Below, in pieces: positions 47,374 to 60,263 of a stretch of DNA of 64,000 nt; position 1 is the first letter of the stretch, and each line of letters begins with the position of its first letter. The DNA is from Corbicula japonica (lineage: Eukaryota; Mollusca; Bivalvia; Venerida; Cyrenidae). Location: positions 434,001 to 498,000 of the forward strand of contig JAZAYU010000350.1 in NCBI GenBank assembly GCA_038501625.1, given 5' to 3'. The position numbers and the translations under genes were made by a program. The notes below the pieces were generated by a model. That model did no database searches and was not told the origin of the DNA. It worked only from the letters and a program-made list of their open reading frames with translations.

Positions 47374-48338
47374 TCACAAATGTACGATTAGTAATCCAAG
47401 TTTCAGATAACGTCTTTTTACGTGTTGATCTTTTTTTAAACTAGCAGCCAATCAAATGAACAAGTTTATATATTGATATATAAAGTATAGGCAATAATTT
47501 ATCAGTCCACGTCATAAAAGTAGCAACGAATCATAGTGTTGATTTCTAGTTGTTACTATAGCCCCCGCAAATGATAACTCGATAATTATCTAAGTAGCCT
47601 TAGTACGTACGGCGGCTAGGAGACTAACTGTTGTTACAATATCAAAATCTATACGCCTTTTTCAATGGCAGCGTTACTCCAATAGCCTACGTTCTTGTAA
47701 AACAAATGACCGTAACAAGCGATATCAGATATTTCGTGCGAAAATAACACCTCATAAAGTAAACTGGATAAACATCACTTGGAAGATTTTACTGGTTTTA
47801 ATCAATTGTTATTGACGTCTTTGAAATTTCTCAGCAATCCTCGCTGTTGCTGCGAGCGGTCTTGCTCTATTGCTGGCAATTTATATAGACCCATCCTATT
47901 CTGAGTCAGGTTAATGCAAAGGAGATCAAACGCTCGCTTGAATTTCGATGAAAAGACTTTGCGATATCAATTAGTAACGTACTTGTTTTGTGTGATGCAA
48001 ACGCAGTAAGCCTTGTATAATTAATCTGTTTGGAATTCAGCTGTTCTTTAAATCTATTAGTCATTTCAATGTGAAATATGTACAATTTTGTCATAAATAG
48101 TTACACTTATTTGTTATTTGTCATGGATTAAGTGCTAGTTCATGGAAAAATCCACTGTCTAGTCTTATTTAACCCTTAACTCCGATGGATATGGCTGTTT
48201 TTCATGGGCGAACAGTGCAGATGCAAATCAGCCATCACAGGCGATTAAAGCTGTTTATATGAAACAAAAGGATAAAATCAAATTTAATTGTATTCCTATC
48301 AAGTCAAACCCATAATGGCGAAATCATCTGTAATTAAA
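47374..48338. other. Upstream region of the GGNG gene
   Basis: About 1 kb without family A. It contains the CRE-like minus-strand ATGACGTGG (47503-47511) and a short GC-richer patch (CTTAGTACGTACGGCGGC near 47602-47619). No other gene is seen. Confidence 0.4.
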
Positions 48339-48340
48339 AA

Positions 48341-48850
48341 AAGTGAAATATGCATTTCAGTAATTGCCACGTTAAGATAAAACTGCCTCCCCACACAGTC
48401 AAGAAGAAGAGAGAGCATGGTTAATAAAATGATCAGTATCAAAAAAAGACAGCACGAACAATTAACCATATCGAGAACCCGATGGGTTACTACCTTGGCA
48501 CGGCCAGTGGCAAAACAAATTGCCACTTTGGGTTTACTCAGGTTATAGGGTGCACCAACCTCACACTTGCCCCAACAGGTTCTCATATGAACACACAAGT
48601 ACAAGTTGTCTTGGTTAAATAACTCCAACCCACCCATCAGCTCAACAATGTTGCATGAAAAAGCACACAAACATATAAAACATAAGAAGCTTATAGCATT
48701 GCAAAGCCAAAGGGGCGGGTACTCAATGATCTTACCGAGGCCAGAGCTCCTGGAGTAAAATCAGCAAGAACACGATGTCATAAACTCTTAAACCCCTGCC
48801 ACCATCGTGCAACCAAAGAGGTAAGCATAATGATAAATATCTTTTAACTA
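48341..48850 (-). mobile_element. Family A, 0.5-kb 3' UTR copy
   Basis: It spans the whole UTR and the strip AAACTCTTAAACCCCTGCC, with an internal deletion near 48778. The 123-codon antisense frame here is UTR sequence of the repeat. Confidence 0.85.
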
Positions 48851-49010
48851 GTTTTTAGTAACGTATATTCCTCAACCGAAAGTCTTAACATACCAATTTA
48901 AATGTTTATAAACTGACAATCAAAATTCATCAGTTAAATGTTTTATTTAAAAGTCAAAACATCAAAATGTTGGTTATAGAATAATAAGAATTTCACATAT
49001 TATTACATAA

Positions 49011-49860
49011 GTGAAATAGGCATATCAAGAATAGCCACCATCAGTAAACACATTTTCCCAGCATTCCTACACAGCCAAAAATTTAACACACCTTCCCAGC
49101 CTACCCACACAGCCAAAAGGTAGTGAGGAAAAGAAAACAATGTTTTATATTATTTAGCACACTTACCCAGCCTGCTCACAGCTGAGATGTACTGAAGAAT
49201 AAATATAATGAGTTCATGCTATATTGTCAATTTTAAAAAGACAAACACACTATCGGAGTTCCAATGCAGCCAAAATGTAGTGAGGAAAAGAAAACATGAG
49301 TTTATATTATTAAGCACGCCTTCCGAAACAGTCAAAATGCAGGAAAGTAAAAAATGAGTTTATATTATTTTATCAATTTAAAAAACAACAACATCACAAA
49401 CAATAAGTAAAAGAAGAACCCGGCGGGTAACCGCCTAGGAACGCCCAGAATCGAAGCATCTTGCGACTGGTGGTTAAAAACAGGTTTCTTTCTTGCACGT
49501 GCCCATACAGATTATCATAAGAACCAATTTATACAAATTGTCTTGTTGAATTAAATTCTAACCCGCCCATCTTAATGCCAATGATGGTTCAAAAGCACAC
49601 AAACAAGCAAAAAATAAGAAGCAAATGGTATTGTTAAGCGAAATCGGTAGGCTGGCATCGCTGAGCATCTGAATTTATATAGGTAAGCAGGAGAGTAGGA
49701 ATAAAAGGAATAGAAAGAGTTTCCATTGCTCCATAAACTGCCTCGGAAGATGTACCCAGATTTATTTTATTCAGCAAGTCCTTATTTCCCTTAGGCTAGA
49801 ACCTTTTATAAAATCTCAAACCCAGACCGCCGTCTTGCAAAGAACACAGAATAAAATTGT
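49011..49860 (-). mobile_element. Family A, divergent subfamily with amplified module
   Basis: The order of the family is kept (GTGAAATAGGCATATCAAG to AACCCAGACCGCCGTC), but the strip AGCCAAAA...GTGAGGAAAAGAAAAC...GTTTATATTATT recurs three to four times between 49065 and 49380. Confidence 0.75.
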
Positions 49861-50174
49861 TTTTACTGTACAGGAACACCCACGAGATTTGGATTTTGAA
49901 ATTAAAGGAATTTATATTTTTTATGTTAATTTTAAATGGAGTTCATTTAATTAAAAAAATTAATTTGCCACGTTAGTTGTGTTCCAAATTTATATAATAT
50001 TCAACAATAGTTCTGAAATGTTTGTAATCAGACTTGTAGAAACTGTCGTGCCACTGAAGTAATTTTTGCGGGGGATGTATAATATGATCTCGGCATTTAA
50101 CAGCCACCGACACATAACATTAAACAACTGATAATAGTTCTGAAAGTGTTGTGTTGTTTAATCTGTAATTAACT

Positions 50175-51098
50175 TAGAAGAAGAAATTACATTAACAAAT
50201 GAACTTGATTTGTCAAAATTATTAACCGCGAAGGGAGAAAACGGTCAGCCGAGAATATCTATGACATCTCAAGGCTTTCATTTATATTTGTTGAAAAGGT
50301 TAATTAAGGAAAACCTTTTGAAATTTTTATCGCCGATACCCAGATTGTATTCAAAAATAAAGGTGCAGTTTAAAATCACTTTTACAACACGATGTTTCAC
50401 AATATATTTGTTTTGTCTATAAAGATTCGATTTATTAACGTATGAAAATAAAAGGCAATGTTAATTTCTCCCGGTTATTCATAAAAACCATCTGTAAATT
50501 TAAAAAGAACAGTTACCGACATGATATTCTACAGCGCTCTGCATGCCGCGTGATTAACCCATCTACAGTTGAACACTATGCTTACTTCTTTGGTTGCACG
50601 ACGATAGACGGGGTTTAATACTGTATGAAGGTTTATGGCGAACTCTTTTATAAGAACGTAGAAGCTCAATTTGTTTCTCTTATTATTGTCAATGAGTTCT
50701 TGATGATTTGACTCAAAGTGCTCTGTTCTCGGTAAGATCATTTAGTACCCGCTCCTTTGGGTTTACAATGCTATAAGCTTCTTATTTTATATGTTTGTTT
50801 GCTTTTGCATGCAAGGTTGTTGAGCTGATTGGTGGATTGGAGTTATTTCACCAAGAAAATGTGTACTTGTCTATTGAAAGGGGAACCTGTTGTGTGAGGT
50901 TGATGCATCCTAGAACCTGGTTTAAACCCCCAGTGGCAATTTGATTTGCGACCGACCGTTCCAAAGCGCTATCAGTGGTGTCTGTTTGGAAGCTGATTAT
51001 TTTATTAATCATGCTCTCTCTTTCTCTTATTCTTGGCTGTGTGGGGAGGCTGTTTTTTTTAATGTGGCAATTCCTGGTATGCATATTTCACCTTTTTC
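50175..51098 (+). mobile_element. Family A, long copy with RT remnant
   Basis: It runs from RT sequence (L-L-T-A-K at 50217; L-R-K-T-F...F-Y-R-R-Y-P-D about 50305-50345 in another frame; R-C-S-L-K-S-L-L-Q) through the UTR to GGTATGCATATTTCACC. It ends in the same strip as the copy at 1010-2290. Confidence 0.85.
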
Positions 51099-51099
51099 G

Positions 51100-52685
51100 T
51101 AGTTTCTTCTTTATTTACTTAAATATACGTCTTTTATTAATTGTGTCTACATATAAATTGTAAAATGTTTCGACATAAGATATGGTGTAATTATACCGCT
51201 AGCAATGTGTATGAGCCTATTTGTGTTATCGCCCGCCACTGTCCAGTTTAACGGGAATTTAGCGGAGTGGTACTTTAGTACTTTCTTTCCGCTTTGTGGT
51301 TTTATTTTGATTTAATTATTCGGAGTATCCCACAATTAAGTGCATTTGTTTCGTTGTTTGAATAAAATAACATTCAATAACATTATTTCTTATTATTTAT
51401 GTTAGTTTTGCAAAGGAAATCTAACAATGGTGGCTTAAATGCACGGGTGAACTGAAGAGGAAAATGCTGTCTGTAATGCTGAATGATAAAATATTTAAAT
51501 GAAAAATGCTGAACAATCAAGTTGAAAGGGAAATATCCTCCGTTTGCTTAGGAAATTATGCACATGTAAACTAAAACATTGAAGGTGTTTATTTGAATTT
51601 TCTTGCTGTAAATGGTATAAAATATGTAGGATTTTGACAAATTGGCATTGCGTAACCATTGGTTAAACTAATATATAAATAACAGTTAGTTGAGGATAAC
51701 ACGAAGCTAGAACCCTGTAACTCAGAAAATTAAACACGCAATGTTAAAGCACAAAAAAAAATTCCAGACAAAACAAAAACGACCTCGGAATATGTACCCA
51801 GAATACAAGAACAAGAATTTTATTGCCCTCCCCCCCCCCCCCCCCCCCCCCCCCCTCCGCTCACTTACCTGGGCAGGTAGACATAATTTCGGTTAAACAG
51901 AACTTCCAAAAGAAAGAAATTTACATCCTAATTATTGAGTCAACTGTCACAACAAAACAAATGCCTTAAAAGTAATTACGTAATTATATTGCTTTCTTAA
52001 TTTGTTATCACAAACATTAAAACGACTGGCCATAAATGTTCTATAATATACACGACGCATTGGAGATTGTACGGCTTTGAAAAGGGAAACGTTACTTTCA
52101 AAATTAAATGATTGAATTAAATTACATATTTGGTTTTCAAATCATATTCAAGAGCAAAGAGGTTTTGCAAAATATAAAAAAATGGCATTAGGTTTCCTAA
52201 CGATTTATATGAAGATGAATTACTGGTGCTGTTGACGTATGACCACTTGCCTTAATATCATCCCAAAACGCCCGTTTTGTCATTGCCCTTACTCAGTATC
52301 GGTTCTTCTGCCTTTTGATAAAACTATTTGTTCTTCGCGTTTATTGTATCGTTTGATCTTGGTTGTTAAAGAGAAAATTGGATATGCAATAAAGGCAATA
52401 AAACGCTTATAATTTTTATAGTTGTGTACTTATCTTCATTACAAGATTCGTTTTCCATCTGCATACGGTTTTCTTTTATGTTGTTATAATCGCTATTCCA
52501 TCCACTGCTCATTTTTGCAGCGATGTCTGACACAGAAGAGGAACTATTTCATGAAATAGTTTGACCTGAACTTAAAGACAATATCGTATGTGTGTGTATG
52601 TTGACTGTGGAGTACAAATCGCGAAATAAAATAAATGCAAAATGCAGATGTTTAGAACTATTGTCAAAATGTTGTTATTGTTTAA
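51100..52685. other. Unassigned sequence with a C26 homopolymer
   Basis: A run of 26 C lies at 51830-51855. Minus-strand CTGCCCAG|GTAAGTGAG just beside it (51873-51857) is a strong donor-like sequence with no matching exon. CTATTTCATGAAATAG (about 52546-52561) is a perfect palindrome. Confidence 0.5.
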
Positions 52686-52689
52686 AACA

Positions 52690-53135
52690 AGTATATCAGA
52701 AATTGCCATAACCAGAAAGAACAGCCTCCGAAAGCAGCCAAAACATAGTGAAGATAAGAGAGCACGCGTTATTAAGAGAATCACTTTCAAACCAGACACC
52801 ACACAAAGTAACGATAAAGAGAACAATTGGGGTTACCGCCTGGGAAAGATCAGTGGCAAAATAAATTGCCATTAGGTGTTTTAACCAGGTTCTAGGGTGC
52901 ACCGACCTCAGAGACTGCTCCAAAAGGTTCTCATATAAATGTACGCGCTGTCTTTGTGAAATTACTTCAGCCCTCTTATCAACTCAACAATATTGCAAAT
53001 AAACATATAAAAATAAGAAGCTAATAGCATTCAAAGCAAAATGGCGAGCATTCAATGGCTTTACCGAGACCAGAGTCCCTGGAGTCAAATCAGGAAGAAC
53101 ACGATGACAGTGATAAAAGAAACAAATCAAACTTT
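52690..53135 (-). mobile_element. Family A, 0.45-kb 3' UTR copy
   Basis: ATATCAGAAATTGCCATAAC, CCGCCTGGGAAAGATCAGTG, TTTAACCAGGTTCTAGGGTG and GTCAAATCAGGAAGAACACG in order. The extreme 3' end is eroded. Confidence 0.8.
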
Positions 53136-53139
53136 TAAG

Positions 53140-55000
53140 TTTTATTGAGCTTGAATGAATTTGTTTTGTCCTCGTATGACTAAATTATGTTGTACCTGAT
53201 ATCTGGGTTCTAAAATAATTTCGACAAAATGAAATCAACGGTTGATCAAAACTAGAATGCATCTCGTCAGGGCCAAAATGGTGACTTTGGTTACATATTG
53301 GAGATTTTAGAATATTGTTAATTTTTTTGTTAAAATTTATCGTAACTTTATAAATATTAGTTGTTTTTGCTACAAACTTTAACTAAATCTTTTTTTCCAG
53401 AAAAAGAATCGTAATAAATAATGTCGTCTAGGAAACCTAATGACGGCATTCAATGAATGACTTCAACTTACGGAAGAATGATTGCATCGCGCGGCTCAAC
53501 TAAATTCTTTATCATGTTTTCAATATTTTATACATCAATGGCCTTAACGACTGGGGGACTTTGGTGTTAATATTTTCGTATAATTTGTATTATTTTCCTT
53601 TGTAAATAATAAAATATCGAAAACCAGCTCTCAGCTACTGCCCATAAATAGGCACAAACAAACAGCACTGGTTTTATTCATTGACCATTTCAGCTATCTA
53701 AATACGACAATATGCGAGTCTGTCCGAGGTTAATATCGTATGTTCATAAAGTGCTCTTTATAAATAATAACGAAATGCGATAATCATTGAGGATACTCAA
53801 ATATGTTGAAACATTTTATCCCGATATTTAGATTTTGGATGTAGTTAAAAATCTTTAAGGTATTGTTCATGCTTTTGAATGATTACTCTTATATATATGA
53901 CTTTATCATATTCTCAGAATTTCATGTGCCATTATCCGTTTCTAATACCATTATTTTCTCTTTTGTGTAAACTTAAAGTTGCGGTTGAAATCGAATTTAT
54001 CACCAAACCAAACCTGATATCGTTTTCGATTGATCAGATTACTTGAGTCTAGGCCGAGTTGCGCTCAGTCACCGGCTAGACAGTAATATGTGTGAATGTT
54101 CATTGTCTTAATCAAACTCAGAAATATTTAAATATTTGTCGAGTTTTTTTTTATCTATTCTCAAGGGACAAAGAAACGCACAGTAAAACTTAAAAAAGAT
54201 GATTTGAGTTTTCCCGTTTCACCCCTTCCCCGGGAAATATCGTTACGCAATCCTTAAGTTACATTCGATAAATTATCACATGCACTATAAGCGACAGATT
54301 CGTCGGCAGACTTTCATTATTTATGATCAACGCGTTCGTAAGATATTGCTTTGTTTCTTCCCCCCTTGAGTATTTTTATGCGCAATTGCAAATTTCAAGT
54401 AGGTCTACTGGTTATTTTTATTGATTGAAACAAATGCTTAACTACAGTTCTGAATAGAAAGAAAAATGATAATGAAGTACAACAGCTCAGAATCGCCCAA
54501 TTGTAACACAAAATGACTTACCAGCCACACATATTCATATTAAGTCTACATTCATACTTCGTACGCTCTGTTTTGATTGTGATTGTTGACAAGAAGCCAG
54601 TTATGATGTTTACTGATTTAATGCAGCATTTTTTTTCTTTCAAGAATATTAAAGAAAATGTAAATTGACAAATACAGATAGATTAAATTGAGTCTTATTT
54701 CAGAGTGTGTAGATTAGGGCTTAAATTAGAAAAGTATAGTTTAATTTAGAAGAAAGCTCTTAAAGAAACAAAAAAGTGAATTTGCTGTGGCATGAAAACA
54801 ATAAAATATAGTGGGTGATACACAAATATTAAAAGCTCTAGCTCCTATTATAATGTGACTCATTTTATAAACTTGAAAATCTGAAGACATTAGCTGGATT
54901 TTTTGGAGGGTTGTTTATTAGAGCAACAAATAAAAATCGTTTTTAACATTGTAGTTTTAGATAGATATATAAGATAAAAGAACGATAAGCCGTCTCAAAA
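53140..55000. other. Unassigned AT-rich sequence with a decayed family B end
   Basis: GAGTTGCGCTCAGTCACCGG and TAATCAAACTCAGAAATATT at 54015-54146 follow the family B order. Nothing else is recognised. Confidence 0.45.
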
Positions 55001-55002
55001 AA

Positions 55003-55213
55003 GGTGAAATATGCATATCAGGAATCGCCACATTCAGAAAAAACAGCCTCCCCACACAGTCAAGAAGAAGAGAGGGAGAGAGCATGGTTAATAAAATGAT
55101 CAGTTTCAAAAGAGACACCACTAACAATTAACAAAAATGAGAACCCGAGGGGTTACCGCCTTGGAACGGTCAGTGGCAAATGAAATTGCCACTGGGGGTT
55201 TAAACCAGGTTCT
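55003..55213 (-). mobile_element. Family A, well-preserved 3' end copy
   Basis: The closest relative of the copy at 762-945. It includes the full stem-loop CAGTGGCAA-atgaaa-TTGCCACTG and ends at AAACCAGGTTCT. Confidence 0.9.
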
Positions 55214-55215
55214 AA

Positions 55216-56305
55216 AAGTGCTGACATTATTTCGTTTCATAAAACATGCATTGATCATTTTTATAAAGATTAATATTTTAACATATTAGCAATAGTCAGC
55301 AATAGTAGGCGGTTAGTAAAGATAAAATTACAACAATTTGGGTAAATATATAGAAATTGTTCCAGTATGATACTTCTTGGGGGTTTATAACTGCTTATTA
55401 AAGCATTGTTTTATTCCTAAAAACTTAAACCGAAAAATCTGGACCTTGACCTTCATAAACACTTAAATGTATTGTTCGTACATTCTTAACCTGACCCAAA
55501 GCAGCTCTTTTAAAGTCGATTTCTCTGAAATATCGCAAGCTAAATAGCAAACATTTTTCTAGTCTGCTGCTCTGTGTTTACTAGTAATTATTACGATTAT
55601 TACCAATCCGTTTGATGTGATTGGTAATTATCGCAAAAGAATCTAATGAATCCCATAATAACAATCTGAAACAGTTCAGTGCGTTAATTATTAAAATATG
55701 CACGTAAATAGTATTATTATACGGAATATGAATATTAAAGACCAATGTGATATATTGTTATGGATGACAAGCTATTGGGAGAATTTCAGCTGGACACATT
55801 CAGTGACAAATCCACGAATTCATAACTTGGGCGGTGGGCAACATTTTTCCTCCCGGCCATTTGCAATTTTGATACACTGATTAACATAATAAGGTGAGTG
55901 TAAAAGACGAATTAGGTTAAACTTTGTTGCCTATTTAACGGTTCCTTACATTTCGTATGTAAATGTGACCACATTTGACCATATCCGATGTTGTAGATAA
56001 ACCTTATCTTTTGCAGAATCATTTAAAATTTTCAATATAATAATTTAAATATTTTTAATAGAAAAGATTTCAAATGTTGCAAGTGGTTGGTATTTAGCAT
56101 TATGTTCAAAGATGCTAAGAGTTTCTAGAAATCGAACGCATTTAATTTGTAGCTGAGATTTTACTCAAATAGCAATTTGTTATTTTAATTTTTGGTTTGT
56201 TGAATAATTATTTTTATTTTGAATTAAGATATTAATAGAAATCGTAATAAAAAGGAGAATATTTCAGTTTTTGTCGTCAATATCGCACACTTTTCAATGA
56301 TATTA
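55216..56305. other. Unassigned AT-rich sequence
   Basis: A 60-codon frame (55698-55880) with a G-G-G-Q-H-F-S-S-R-P-F patch is followed by AAG|GTGAGT at 55891 but is closed by stops before that donor. Not called as a gene. Confidence 0.4.
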
Positions 56306-56311
56306 GCTTTT

Positions 56312-56640
56312 ATGTTTTATATGTTTGTGTGTTGTTGCATGCAACATTGTTAAGCTGATGGGTGGGTTGGTGTTATTTCATTAGGACAACTTGTGCTTGT
56401 TTTGTGATATGAGAACCTGTTGGGACAAGTGTGAGGTTAGTGCAACCTAGAACCTGGTTTAAACCCCCGGTGGCAATTCGTTTTGCCACTGACCGTTCCA
56501 ATGCGGTATCCCCAAAGGTTCTCTTCTTCACATATTGTTTGTGGCGTCTTATTTGAATTGACATACTTATAACAAACATGCTCTCCTATCCTCTCTTCTT
56601 TTTCGCTGCTTTGGGAGGCTGTGTTTTTTTAGTGTGAGTT
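56312..56640 (+). mobile_element. Family A, 0.33-kb 3' UTR copy
   Basis: TTTTATGTTTTATATGTTTG through GATGGGTGGGTTGG, CCTGGTTTAAACCCCCGG and GGGAGGCTGTGTTTTTTTAG. The last 30 bases are lost. Confidence 0.85.
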
Positions 56641-56644
56641 TGAG

Positions 56645-57520
56645 TCATTATAACGGGTTTTCAAAATGGTAAATTAGCTGACCAAAAATAAAAAATGTTG
56701 ATATTTTAATTATTCCACACGGAAATTTGCTAATGGAAAACATGACTGTAAACAAACTCATTATTTGTTATTTTTGTGCACACTATCACGTGACTGTCAA
56801 TGTTTTGATAACAATTAAAACTTTCCTTCTTAATATATTAGGCTCATAATATGTTTTATTGCACTTTTTATTTGCCAATTTCAACATAAAAAAATCTATC
56901 AAAATATATTCTGACAAAATAACTTAGAATATCTATCTTATTGTTTAACATCTTTATGTTAACCACTAACATGCTCGACCATTATGATTTAGAAAAATTA
57001 AGATGAAATGACATTTTGAGTCAGCCGAGCGCACACTGGTTGTAACATTTTTATTTAATCTTGTAAATTTATAAGTTTATTATTTATATCCAGAGAGTCA
57101 AGTTAACAGCTTTTATTACAAAACTTTAATGTTGAGGCGTTAAAGTCCATACAATCAGCAAATTTATTTAAAGTTTTGTAATTTCTATTAAATTTTCTTT
57201 ACAGCTTTATAGGTGACGTGACTACTGATCGGTAATATTTAGTACGTTTACCGATTACTAAACAGTCAAGTACTGTACAGTAACTGAATTAAAATTAAGA
57301 GCGCCAGAAAAGAATATAACTTATGCCATGAGATCGGTTCATACATGCAGTTTACTAAGAAAATAATCGAGACAATGACTCTACACAGGTTTTGCTCTGT
57401 ATGAAGACCATTCCTTTAAGTTTCTTTTTTATATAAAATGGTCACAATGAAGATAGTGCACCATTCTTAAGCTCGTGACTTCCGATACGCTAAAATAATG
57501 GTGATGTAGAACGAAATTGT
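56645..57520. other. Unassigned AT-rich sequence
   Basis: Nothing recognisable. Confidence 0.5.
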
Positions 57521-57522
57521 AT

Positions 57523-57890
57523 TGCTGATAACTAGTAATTAAATAGTACTTAATTTAATAGCAAATATGAAGATTCGAGCGGTAGCTCAGATATATGGCG
57601 ATCACCGTGATAAATTTGAATAATTTAATGGTTTATACGACAAGCCCACCGGAAATTGCTTGCAGTTTCGCGCGCTATCTCCGCGACGAACTTTTCATAA
57701 GCATCAACAGCGCGTTTCTGTTCACAAGGGTTAATGTCAATAGTTTCACATCAGGATGGTTGTCGTACAGTTCCATAAATAGTTTATTAATACTTTGCAA
57801 TGGTTCTGTTCTGCTCCGATTAATGTGACATGCTTTGATCTCGAAAGGTATTAAGTTTGTTCAAGTAAATTTGAAAGCTTCGTCAACTGG
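57523..57890 (-). repeat. Inverted dispersed repeat E, copy 2
   Basis: The reverse complement of 44036-44408, about 13.1 kb away and outside the gene. Its plus-strand frame (57595-57828) corresponds to the minus-strand frame of copy 1. Confidence 0.85.
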
Positions 57891-57891
57891 T

Positions 57892-58885
57892 AAATAATTG
57901 AATAAAGTGTGCACGATACAGTCTTATTTACTGATAAAGATGTGTGCTGTCAACACAAAAGTCACCTTCCGTACATTTAAATGCAGCAATCTGAATTAAT
58001 CGCATGAATATAACTTTGAGTGATAATGAAAAGTTATTTATTTAGAGCTACACACCATACAGTAATGTAGAGTTATTATGTTTATTGTTGCTCATCCTCA
58101 ACGCATGTTATCATAATAATGTATCTGATTATTCGTGTAAAGTGCGGGTGAACATTTAGGAAACAGTGGGAGTTCTACATGGTTTTTATGTATATGATGA
58201 ATTACGAGTTATGGCTAGCTTAAAAATAATCATTCTGAAAGAAAACGTCAGATGTTTTACAACAATATTTCATAGGAACATGATTATAATAAAATGTTTA
58301 GACCAAAACTATAAGAATACTACTTTGATTACAAAAAAGGAACGGACGGAATCGAAGAAAATATGACTAAAAATGGAAGCAGTGTCCAATATCAAACAGT
58401 AGCTTTCTATGAAATAGTGACATTGAAAGAAAAAATGATCTTTTTTCTGGCGTATACTCCGTGGTTACTATCTGGTTGTTTTATAAGAACGTTGAGACGC
58501 GCCATCCTTTTCTAAGTAAATATTTTCTTCTAAGCAAATATTTCAGTTCGTTCAGTTGTATTGTTAAGCCATAAATCAGTTACGAATTTCGCAATCTGAC
58601 ACATGTGTCGATACCAGGTTAATTAATTAGAGTCACCCAAGAAACAGACACCAAATAATATTTGTATCACGTGTGGTCTTTCCCTGGAATGTAGTGATGG
58701 GTATTGATCTTCTGGCAACCGAAATATTAATAATATACAAAACAAATTCACTAAGCCAAGTAAAGGGAGATACGTCACTTTAAATGTTGTCAAAAACTAT
58801 TAATTATAAGAAATACATAATGATTACAACTGGCCATGTTTGTTGTTTTTTGCCTTGGCTATGTACGTCGTATTTCTCCAAGGAG

Positions 58886-58933
<48 letters not shown>

Positions 58934-60105
58934 TCATAAAGCTGACACGTGTAAATGGTTTATTTTCCTGTACATGCGCAATGTTTGGAAGCGTTTTTGT
59001 AAGAAGAGTCATATACAGAACAGCTCAAACATACCTTCTCATTAATATATTTATCTTGTTATGTATAAACACTTCTTTTAGAATTTGCTATTTCACATTA
59101 AAAATCTAGCTAAAATATTGTTTTTATTTATACTATAGTATCAAAAAGTATTTGTATGCTTTTTATTTAGATCGACATGTCTGTGTGAATTTGTTACAAC
59201 GGAAACTTATCTTGTATTGAAAAAAAAACAACGTGAATATAAAACACAAGGACACGGAGTCGAAGAAATATATGCATGTAGATTGTTCTTTAAATAATCA
59301 CAATAAACTTATAAATTAATGTTTTAGTATATTTAATTATATAAATAGAACGACTCATTTGTTCCAAAAATATAGTGTATTGTTTGAATATGGTTACCAC
59401 AGAAACGGACAATTTCTTTAAAGTTTAACATATGAAAATCTTTAGAAGACATACAGACAAACATTTAGATATAAAAAAAAACTTTTTTGCCCTTACCCAC
59501 TTTTCCTTCCTCTATTTGATGCAGCGAAAATACTCATATTGACCCATTTCATTTTACCATTGGCAGATCAGACGGAATTTAGTAAAATACCACATCAGTG
59601 CAAGGTAATCAAAAAAGGAAAATATTATTTAGCAATAACATTAGCCTTAATTCCTCTGCATATTTGTTGCATTGTTTGTCCATAAATGATATGAACTTCA
59701 TGCTTATAGTTAGGAATCAAAGCGAAAATTCAAAAATAGGTATATAACATGCTATGATTGAGGTATAAATAATTAACAGCTATAAGATTGATTATAATAA
59801 TAACATAAACGATAATTATTCCTGTCATTGTTTTGATTATTTTCGGATTATATAATTCATAAGACCTGAGTTATAATGATAATGGTTGGATTTTATAATT
59901 CATAACACCTAAGCAATAAGAACAATGAACGTAATCATTTGCCATTTCTAGATTGCCATTGTTATTTTGTTCCTCATTTCCCTTGCTTTATTCGTGTGAA
60001 AATAAGATGTTGACAACCTTTCACTTAAACTCGAAAACGTAAGGAATTCGCAAAGATCACTAGCCCTCATGATAATACTTTAATAGTATTAACCTGTTGT
60101 TAAAT
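57892..60105. other. Unassigned AT-rich sequence with an AAT microsatellite
   Basis: (AAT)n lies at 58886-58932. A splice-bounded open stretch at 59525-59604 is discussed as a finding. No gene is called. Confidence 0.5.
58886..58932. repeat. (AAT)n microsatellite, about 15 units
   Basis: Uninterrupted ATA/AAT triplets. Both-strand open frames across it are artefacts. Confidence 0.97.
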
Positions 60106-60109
60106 GTAA

Positions 60110-60262
60110 AATAGACGCACTATAAATAGCCACATTCAGAGAAATTAACTACCCCACTGTATAGTGTAGACGACAGTCTTTATAACATTGCCGTCATGTA
60201 ACGATTTTGTTACTTAATGTTTTAACCAGAAACAAGGGTGCACCAACCTTACAGTTCCTTTT
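60110..60262 (-). mobile_element. Family A, decayed 3' end
   Basis: ATAGCCACATTCAGAGAAAT and TTTAACCAGAAACAAGGGTG in family order, with much of the middle gone. Confidence 0.5.
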
Positions 60263-60263
60263 A

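Noticed and set aside
52521..52565. ATG frame M-S-D-T-E-E-E-L-F-H after TTTTGCAG
   Set aside because: Only 14 codons and then a stop, with no donor; the palindrome CTATTTCATGAAATAG forms part of it.
54500..54600. Minus-strand GGCTG|GTAAGTC donor with a short open stretch
   Set aside because: The acceptor is weak, the open part is about 15 codons, and no neighbouring exon fits.
58824..59109. ORFs on both strands across 58.84-59.1 kb
   Set aside because: They are kept open by the AAT microsatellite (poly-N on one strand, poly-L on the other).
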